Shown here piece by piece: positions 58,329 to 64,000 of a stretch of 64,000 nt of DNA. The notes below the pieces were generated by a model. It was given only the letters and a program-made list of their open reading frames with translations, had not been told where the DNA came from and did no database searches. Each line of letters starts with the position of its first letter. The stretch's first letter is position 1. The stretch spans positions 30,362-94,361 of the forward strand of contig JAPLRU010000038.1 in NCBI GenBank assembly GCA_026399025.1, read 5' to 3'. A program made the position numbers and the translations under genes. This DNA is from Methylobacter sp. (GTDB lineage: Bacteria > Pseudomonadota > Gammaproteobacteria > Methylococcales > Methylomonadaceae).

Positions 58329-59099
58329 ATGCTCGTCACGCTGCCTTCACGACATAGCCCCCATCAGAACCATCTGCTCGCCGCCCTGTCTTCGGAAATA
58401 GCCGAGCGAGTCTTTCCCCACCTGGAATTTATCTCAATGCCGATCGGCGCCGTTCTTTACGATTCCGGCAGTCAATTGCACTATGTTTATTTCCCGACCA
58501 CCGCCATCGTGTCCATGCATTACGTCATGGAGAACGGGGCGTCGGCCGAAATTGCAGGCGTCGGCAATGAAGGCGTGCTCGGGGTTTCGCTGTTCATGGG
58601 CGGCAATACCACGCCCAGCCTCGCCACCGTGCAGACGGGTGGGCACGGCTACCGGTTGAAGGGCGGCTTAATGATGGAGGAATTTAACCGCGCCGGTCCG
58701 ATGATGCGCTTGATGTTGCGCTACACCCAGGCCTTAATGACTCAGATGTCGCAAACCGCGGTATGTAATCGGCATCATTCGGTGGAGCAGCAACTGTGTC
58801 GTTGGCTTGTGTTAACGCTGGATCGATTGCCTACCAATGAACTGACCATCACCCAGGAACTGATTGCCGGTATGCTCGGTGTGCGTAGGGAAGGCATCAC
58901 CGAGGCCGTCGGCAATTTGCAGCGCGCCGGTTTGATCAGCTGCCGCCGCGGCCACATTACGGTGGTTAACCGGCCGGGATTGGAAGCGCTCGCTTGCGAA
59001 TGCTACAACGTGGTCAAGAAAGAATTCCATCGTTTGCTGTTCGATGCAGGAATCGCGAAGGGTTTACCCATGAATCAGGGGGTACGAACACCAAGATAA
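58329..59099 (+). CDS. Crp/Fnr-family transcriptional regulator
   Basis: 256 residues. The cyclic nucleotide-binding-like fold covers about 20-150 (SMPIGAVLYDSGSQLHYVYF, ASAEIAGVGNEGVLGVSLFM), but the phosphate-binding pattern of Crp and the cysteines of Fnr are absent, so the signal is unknown. The C-terminal winged helix has LTITQELIAGMLGVRREGIT (recognition helix GVRREGITEAVGNLQ) and GLISCRRGHITVVNR. This subgroup is common in methylotrophs and other proteobacteria and often occurs without a known ligand. ATG at 58329. Divergent from RTX2 across 306 bases, so it could regulate that gene or itself. Confidence 0.88.
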   Translation: MLVTLPSRHSPHQNHLLAALSSEIAERVFPHLEFISMPIGAVLYDSGSQLHYVYFPTTAIVSMHYVMENGASAEIAGVGNEGVLGVSLFMGGNTTPSLATVQTGGHGYRLKGGLMMEEFNRAGPMMRLMLRYTQALMTQMSQTAVCNRHHSVEQQLCRWLVLTLDRLPTNELTITQELIAGMLGVRREGITEAVGNLQRAGLISCRRGHITVVNRPGLEALACECYNVVKKEFHRLLFDAGIAKGLPMNQGVRTPR

Positions 59100-59151
59100 C
59101 CCGTTGAGCGGAGATAAATATGATGAACTTCGATGCCGGAGGGGTGCGGCT

Positions 59152-59173
59152 GGACGGGTTATTTAACCCGTCC
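59152..59173 (+). terminator. Hairpin after the Crp/Fnr gene
   Basis: GGACGGGTT (59152-59160) pairs exactly with AACCCGTCC (59165-59173), loop ATTT. Weakly T-rich sequence follows (ACATATTTAAGT). Probable terminator; the rest of the gap to 59360 shows nothing further. Confidence 0.5.
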
Positions 59174-59359
59174 ACATATTTAAGTGTTCACTGCAAGCCA
59201 TTGATAAAAAACGTTACGGTCGGTGCCAATGCCCCGACCTGCGCAGGTTAACTTTCAATGACTTGGCTGTTAAGTTGGCGCGTATCGGGTTGCAAATTCC
59301 GTCCCGCCTGGGTAGATCGTCTCCAGTGTCCCATTTCACAATTTGCTTAAAGGTAGACC

Positions 59360-62300
59360 ATGCCAAAAAAAATCCGTGACCCCGTTCTTGCTCATTCCTC
59401 CGATACGGCGGAGGGCGTCATTGAGGCCTGTCGCCAGGAAACTTTACTTAAAACCGGAGCTTTACATAACGCTATCCTCAATAGCGTTACCTTTTCGAGC
59501 ATAGCCACCGACGAGCGGGGCGTCATTCAAATATTCAATGTCGGCGCCGAACGCATGCTGGGCTATACGGCCGACGATGTGTTGAACAAAATAACCCCGG
59601 CCGATTTTTCCGAGCCGGAGGAATTGATTGCGCGCGCCCAAGCCTTGACCATTGAACTCGGCAGACCGATCACTCCCGGCTTCGAGGCCTTGGTGTTCAA
59701 AGCCTCGCACGGCATTGAGGACATCTACGAGCTGACCTACATCCGCAAGGACGGCAGCCGCTTTCCGGCGGTGGTATCGGTCACGGCGCTACGTGACGGT
59801 CAAGATGAAATTATCGGCTATCTATTGATCGGCACCGATAATACCGCGCGCAAGCAAGCCGAAACAAAACGCCGGCATTTACTCAAGATTCAGCAAGACA
59901 CCCATGAACAGCTGCAACAGGCCAATGTTATCTTGCGGGTCAGCAAAGAGCAGCTCATGGTGACGCTCAATTCCATCGGCGATGCGGTCATAGCCACCGA
60001 TACCGGAGCTTACGTGACCATGATGAATCCCGTCGCCGAACAGCTCACCGGCTGGACCCAAGCGGAAGCCTATGGCCACCCGGTGGAAGAGGTGTTTCGC
60101 ATTATCAACAAAGAAAACCGTCAACCCTCGACTATCCCGGTCATGGAAACCTTGGCTCATGGCACCATACAAGGTCTGGCTAACCATACCGTATTGATTT
60201 CCCGCCAAGGGGGCGAGCGCGATATCGCCGACAGTTGCGCGCCGATTCGTGACCGCGACGCTCAGGTGATTGGCGCCGTCCTGGTATTTCGCGATGTCAC
60301 CGAGGAATATGCGGCGCAGCAGAATTTACTCGACAGTGCAGCACTGATCCGGACGATTCTCAATACCGTGGCCGACGGCATCATTACCCTTCATGCTGTC
60401 GCCGGCGTGGTCGAGACCGTTAACCCGGCTACCGAGCGTATGTTCGGCTATACCGGCGCGGAACTCATTGGACAAAGTTTCAGTTTACTGATACCCGAGC
60501 TTGATCAAAACCAATGCAAAGGTTCCCTGGACTATTACCGTGCAAGCGATGAAGCGCGCGCCGCCGGCCTCGGGCGCGAGGTTATGGGGCGGCGCAAGAA
60601 TGGCAGCCTGTTTCCGATGGAGATCGCGGTAAGCGAGATGTGGTTGGGCGGGCAGCGTTATTTTACCGGCATTTTACGTGATGTCAGCGTGCGCAAGCAG
60701 GCCGAGGAAGCGTTACTCAAAGCGGGCGCTTTGCAGAACGCGATTTTCAACAGCGCCAATTTTTCCAGTATCGCTACCGATGCAAATGGCGTCATTCAGA
60801 TTTTTAACGTCGGCGCGGAACGTATGCTGGGCTACTCGGCTGCGGAGGTGATTAACTATATCACCCCGGCCGATATTTCCGATCCCCAGGAGGTCATTGC
60901 ACGCGCGACAGCATTGAGCGTCGAACTCGGCACCTTGATTAAGCCGGGTGTCGAAGCCTTGGTATTCAAGGCTTCACGCGGGATCGAGGATATTTACGAA
61001 CTGACCTACATCCGCAAGGACGGCAGCCATTTTCCGGCGGAGGTATCGGTTACGGCGCTGCGCGACGGTCAAGATACTATTATCGGCTACCTGCTGATCG
61101 GCACCGATAATACCGCGCGTAAACAGATCGAAGCCGAGCGGAAGAAACTCGACCGGCAGATACGCGACCAGCAGTTCTATGCGCGCTCACTGATCGAGTC
61201 CAACATTGATGCGATCATGACCACGGACCCGACCGGCCTCATCACCGATGTTAACAAGCAGATGGAGATGCTCACCGGTTGCCCGCGGGTCGAATTGATC
61301 GGCGCGCCGTTCAAGAATTATTTTAGCGATTCGGAGCGGGCCGAAGCCGCTATTACCTTGGTGCTAAGCGATAAGACCCTGACCGACTACGAACTGACCG
61401 CGCGGGCCAGGAACGGCAAGGAAACGGTAGTGTCCTGCAACGCGACGATCTTCTATGACCGCAACGGGAAGCTACAAGGCATGTTCGCCGCCGCGCGCGA
61501 TATTACCGAGCGCAAACGTCTGGATCAGGCTCTGCATGATAAGAACACCGAGCTGGAGAGCGCCAAGTTAATTGCGGAAAAAGCCAATCTCGCCAAATCG
61601 GATTTTCTGTCCAGCATGAGCCATGAGCTGCGCACCCCGCTCAATGCCATACTCGGCTTCGCCCAGTTGTTGGAAGCGGCTAATCCGCCGCCCTCATCCA
61701 CCCAGACGATAAGGCTGCAACAGATTATCAAAGCGGGATGGTATCTGCTGGAGCTGATTAACGAAATCCTCGATTTCGCGGTCATCGAATCCGGCAAAGT
61801 ATCGCTGTCGCAAGAACCGGTGTCGATCATTGAGGTCATCAATGAATGCCAAGCCATGATCGCATCGCAGGCGCAGCAGCGCGGCATCACACTGGTTTTT
61901 GTTCCGTTCGACAATACTTGGTTTGCCAATGCCGATCGAACCCGAGTCAAGCAGGTTCTGATCAACCTGCTGTCCAATGCGATCAAGTACAACCGCGAGC
62001 AGGGAACGGTGGAGGTGGAATGCACGGTAAGCGACCCGGAGCGCATACGCATCAGTGTCAAAGACAGCGGTGCGGGCTTGTCGCCGGAAAAACTGGCGCA
62101 ACTGTTTCAGCCGTTCAACCGGCTCGGGCAAGAGAACGGCGCCGAAGAAGGCACGGGCATCGGCCTGGTGGTCACCAAACAACTGGTTGAGCTGATGGGC
62201 GGCAGTATGGGCGTAACAAGCACTGTCGGAGTAGGCAGCGAATTCTGGATCGAGTTGATCAGGGATGTTATGCCGCAGTTGGCGCTAACCAATACCGTAC

Positions 62301-62749
62301 CTGCGGAACTTGAGCCGCAAGATCAGGATAATGCACCGCTGCACACTTTGCTTTATGTGGAAGACAATCCGGCCAACCTGATGCTGGTCGAGCAGATCAT
62401 TGAGGGGCACTCATCTTTGCGCATGTTGAGCGCCCGCGACGGCTATATCGGCGTCGCGCTGGCGCGCATCCATCTGCCGGATGTGATCCTGATGGACATC
62501 AATTTGCCCGGCATCAGCGGTATCGAAGCGCTGAATATCCTGTGTCAAGATCCGACCACCAGCCACATCCCCGTTATCGCGCTCAGCGCCAACGCCATGC
62601 TCCGCGATATAGAAAAAGGCCTGGAAGCCGGATTTTTTCGCTACCTTACCAAACCCATCAAAATTAATGAATTTATGAAAGCCATAAACGACGCCTTGAA
62701 ATTTTCTGAAATGGACTCGGTCCATAACCATGAAAACGGACAAAAATGA
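59360..62749 (+). CDS. Hybrid sensor histidine kinase with five PAS domains and a receiver
   Basis: 1129 residues without a membrane segment, so a cytoplasmic sensor. Five PAS domains: about 35-170, 200-320, 325-450, 455-590 and 600-725, each ending in a PAC-like segment (IGTDNTARKQ, VFRDVTEEY, ILRDVSVRKQAEE, IGTDNTARKQ, AARDITERKR). PAS1 and PAS4 are near duplicates. HisKA follows ([21 protein letters not shown]), then HATPase (INLLSNAIKYN, DSGAGLSPEKLAQLF, GTGIGLVVTKQLVELMGG) and a receiver (LLYVEDNPANLML, VILMDINLPGISG, YLTKPI), all with catalytic residues. The stop overlaps the start of the next gene (ATGA). AAGGT precedes the ATG. Signal unknown. Confidence 0.93.
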   Translation: MPKKIRDPVLAHSSDTAEGVIEACRQETLLKTGALHNAILNSVTFSSIATDERGVIQIFNVGAERMLGYTADDVLNKITPADFSEPEELIARAQALTIELGRPITPGFEALVFKASHGIEDIYELTYIRKDGSRFPAVVSVTALRDGQDEIIGYLLIGTDNTARKQAETKRRHLLKIQQDTHEQLQQANVILRVSKEQLMVTLNSIGDAVIATDTGAYVTMMNPVAEQLTGWTQAEAYGHPVEEVFRIINKENRQPSTIPVMETLAHGTIQGLANHTVLISRQGGERDIADSCAPIRDRDAQVIGAVLVFRDVTEEYAAQQNLLDSAALIRTILNTVADGIITLHAVAGVVETVNPATERMFGYTGAELIGQSFSLLIPELDQNQCKGSLDYYRASDEARAAGLGREVMGRRKNGSLFPMEIAVSEMWLGGQRYFTGILRDVSVRKQAEEALLKAGALQNAIFNSANFSSIATDANGVIQIFNVGAERMLGYSAAEVINYITPADISDPQEVIARATALSVELGTLIKPGVEALVFKASRGIEDIYELTYIRKDGSHFPAEVSVTALRDGQDTIIGYLLIGTDNTARKQIEAERKKLDRQIRDQQFYARSLIESNIDAIMTTDPTGLITDVNKQMEMLTGCPRVELIGAPFKNYFSDSERAEAAITLVLSDKTLTDYELTARARNGKETVVSCNATIFYDRNGKLQGMFAAARDITERKRLDQALHDKNTELESAKLIAEKANLAKSDFLSSMSHELRTPLNAILGFAQLLEAANPPPSSTQTIRLQQIIKAGWYLLELINEILDFAVIESGKVSLSQEPVSIIEVINECQAMIASQAQQRGITLVFVPFDNTWFANADRTRVKQVLINLLSNAIKYNREQGTVEVECTVSDPERIRISVKDSGAGLSPEKLAQLFQPFNRLGQENGAEEGTGIGLVVTKQLVELMGGSMGVTSTVGVGSEFWIELIRDVMPQLALTNTVPAELEPQDQDNAPLHTLLYVEDNPANLMLVEQIIEGHSSLRMLSARDGYIGVALARIHLPDVILMDINLPGISGIEALNILCQDPTTSHIPVIALSANAMLRDIEKGLEAGFFRYLTKPIKINEFMKAINDALKFSEMDSVHNHENGQK

Positions 62750-63597
62750 TGATTAGCGCACAAGACATACTTAACGCGAACATTCTGATCGTTGACGATC
62801 AGGACTCCAATATACTGCTGCTGGGAGAAATGCTGAGCGATGCCGGTTATACCTGCATCGCTTCGACGACAGATCCTTATGCGGTCTGCGAATTGCATCG
62901 CTGCAACCGCTACGATTTGATCTTGCTCGATCTGCAAATGCCCGGCATGGATGGTTTTCAGGTTATGGAAGGCTTGAAGGACATTGAAACCGGCGGCTAT
63001 ATTCCGGTCTTGGTGATCACCGCCCAACCGGGGCACAAGCTGAAAGCGCTGGCGGCCGGCGCGAAAGATTTTGTCAGCAAACCGTTTGAGTTGATCGAAG
63101 TGCAGACGCGCATCCGCAATATGCTGGAAGTGCGGCTGTTGTACAAAAAACTCGAACATTACAACCAAGTGCTGGAACAAACGGTGCTGGAGCGGACCGC
63201 CGAACTATGCGAAAGCGAAGCGCGGTTTCGCCGCCTGACCGAGTTGTCGTCAGATTGGTATTGGGAACAGGACGAGAACGGGCGCTTCACCAAGACTTTC
63301 GGGCCGGTGCTTGAAATGTTGGGCATCCGCTTCGATGACGCGCTGGATACTGTTTGGGATGATCGGGATGTGCTCTGGAATGAGACCGAGCGGGACATAC
63401 TCAAAGCGAATCTGGCCGGTAGAAGGCCGTTTTTGGATTTAGTCTACAGCCGCACCCATCCCGACGGCTTATCGCAATATTTAATGGTGAGCGGGGAACC
63501 GATGTTCGATCCGTCCGGCCGCTTTACCGGTTATCGCGGAATCGGAAAAGACGTGACCGAAACCATGATCGCTAATGATGAGGCGAAAAAAACTTAG
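62746..63597 (+). CDS. Response regulator: receiver plus PAS, possibly truncated
   Basis: 283 residues, overlapping the kinase gene by 4 bases and so cotranslated. Receiver about 12-130 (ILIVDDQDSNILLLGEML, LILLDLQMPGMDGF, FVSKPFE), a helical linker (LEHYNQVLEQTVLERTAELC) and one PAS domain (FRRLTELSSDWYWEQDENGR to FTGYRGIGKDVTE). Proteins that begin this way usually continue after the PAC segment with GGDEF, EAL or kinase domains; this one stops at NDEAKKT, just after a run of seven A (63588-63594). A repeat-type segment begins 43 bases later. Either a naturally short regulator or a protein that lost its output domain. Confidence 0.85.
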   Translation: MMISAQDILNANILIVDDQDSNILLLGEMLSDAGYTCIASTTDPYAVCELHRCNRYDLILLDLQMPGMDGFQVMEGLKDIETGGYIPVLVITAQPGHKLKALAAGAKDFVSKPFELIEVQTRIRNMLEVRLLYKKLEHYNQVLEQTVLERTAELCESEARFRRLTELSSDWYWEQDENGRFTKTFGPVLEMLGIRFDDALDTVWDDRDVLWNETERDILKANLAGRRPFLDLVYSRTHPDGLSQYLMVSGEPMFDPSGRFTGYRGIGKDVTETMIANDEAKKT

Positions 63598-63639
63598 GGA
63601 TGCCGCAAACCTAAAAATCACATAATTATAGAAATGGAA

Positions 63640-63733
63640 CTCGGCAATTGCTCCATGCATTGCTAAACCATAAGGATGTGGTGAATGCAGAAAACGCAGG
63701 AGCGGTTTTCTGCCTACCTCCTCCATCCCTGCA
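63640..63733. repeat. Stand-alone I-type repeat
   Basis: CTCGGCAATTGCTCCATGCA at the left and CTACCTCCTCCATCCCTGCA at the right correspond to the ends of the block inserted in family M copies (CGGCAACTGCTCC...CTACCTCC...CATCCGTGCAG). The middle is longer and different. Confidence 0.7.
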
Positions 63734-63782
63734 AGTCGACGGATGACGCGGATACTCACTGATTAAGAGCATGGATATTTAT

Positions 63783-63873
63783 AGTTCCCACGCTCCGGCG
63801 TGGGAATTCAGTCCGCAACGCTCCAGCGTTGCGGGACGCTGGAGCGTCTACCACTGCATTCCCACGCCGGAGA
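63783..63873. repeat. Multi-hairpin repeat, family S copy 2
   Basis: TTCCCACGCTCCGGCGTGGGAA, AACGCTCCAGCGTT, GACGCTGGAGCGTC and ATTCCCACGCCGGAG in the same order as at 35009-35127. It runs straight into the next family M element, sharing the TTCCCACGCCGGAG end. Confidence 0.85.
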
Positions 63874-64000
63874 GACTGTGAAAGTATTCGTGTTAGAACA
63901 AAAGCAAAAGCATTCACCACGAACGACTGCATGGACGCAGGAGGTAGAGCAACGCAGGAGCAGTTGCCGAGGCACGAAGGACACGAAGTTTTCAATACAT
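63859..64000. repeat. MITE-like element, family M copy 4, cut by the window edge
   Basis: TTCCCACGCCGGAGAGACTG and AAAGTATTCGTGTTAGAACA, followed by AAAAGCATTCACCACGAACGA, the 43-base I block in reverse (CTGCATGGACGCAGGAGGTA to GAGCAGTTGCCG) and GGCACGAAGGACACGAAG. Relative to the other copies the body is inverted. The right end is outside the window. Confidence 0.8.

Overview
The window is a stretch of gammaproteobacterial chromosome. The core gene order gyrA-serC-pheA-hisC-tyrA-aroA-cmk, the hfq-hflX pair, TamA/TamB and an lpxH-type gene all point there. The moderate GC, the many Hsp20 and PAS/GGDEF/EAL proteins and the dense palindromic intergenic repeats remind me of the Methylococcales. 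That placement is inference only: no methane-oxidation gene, rRNA, tRNA or CRISPR array is visible here.

Layout. (1) 1-9.3 kb: minus-strand operon for aromatic amino acids and serine (gyrA, serC, pheA, hisC, tyrA, aroA, cmk), with coupled junctions and a terminator after cmk. (2) 9.4-17 kb: hfq-hflX, class I fumarase, a DHH phosphoesterase, an RlpA-like protein, a 49-residue membrane protein and a phosphatidylserine-decarboxylase-like protein. (3) 17-20.4 kb: a cobalamin riboswitch controlling btuB and a small integral membrane protein, then a 57-residue membrane-protein gene with its own promoter and terminator. (4) 20.4-35 kb: an envelope and protein-quality-control region with htpX, a membrane-anchored Hsp20, two cytosolic Hsp20s, tamBA, two DUF2934 proteins, a ribosome-hibernation/cold-shock fusion, a cold-shock protein and a LonB-type protease, plus a dead IS5-family transposase. 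(5) 35-40 kb: cysS, a cyclophilin preceded by a decayed copy of its own 5' end, lpxH, a TlpA-like lipoprotein and hemJ. (6) 40-48 kb: a signalling operon of TonB-dependent receptor, PF04392-type binding protein and a very large hybrid kinase/GGDEF/EAL protein that is broken in two by an apparent internal deletion. (7) 48-53.3 kb: SAM hydrolase-like protein, two DUF4398 lipoproteins (one with an OmpA domain), and two response regulators (one HD-GYP, one with a dead receiver). (8) 54-58 kb: a DUF1566 secreted protein and two tandem RTX/bluetail surface-protein paralogues. (9) 58-64 kb: a Crp/Fnr regulator, a five-PAS hybrid kinase and a receiver-PAS protein.

The intergenic space is filled with several families of palindromic repeats, some nested in others. 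The most interesting items are the nested repeat insertion with a filled and an empty site, the duplicated 5' end of the cyclophilin gene, the split hybrid kinase, the twin RTX/bluetail proteins with a 19-20-residue repeat, and the self-contained 57-residue gene at 20109-20282.
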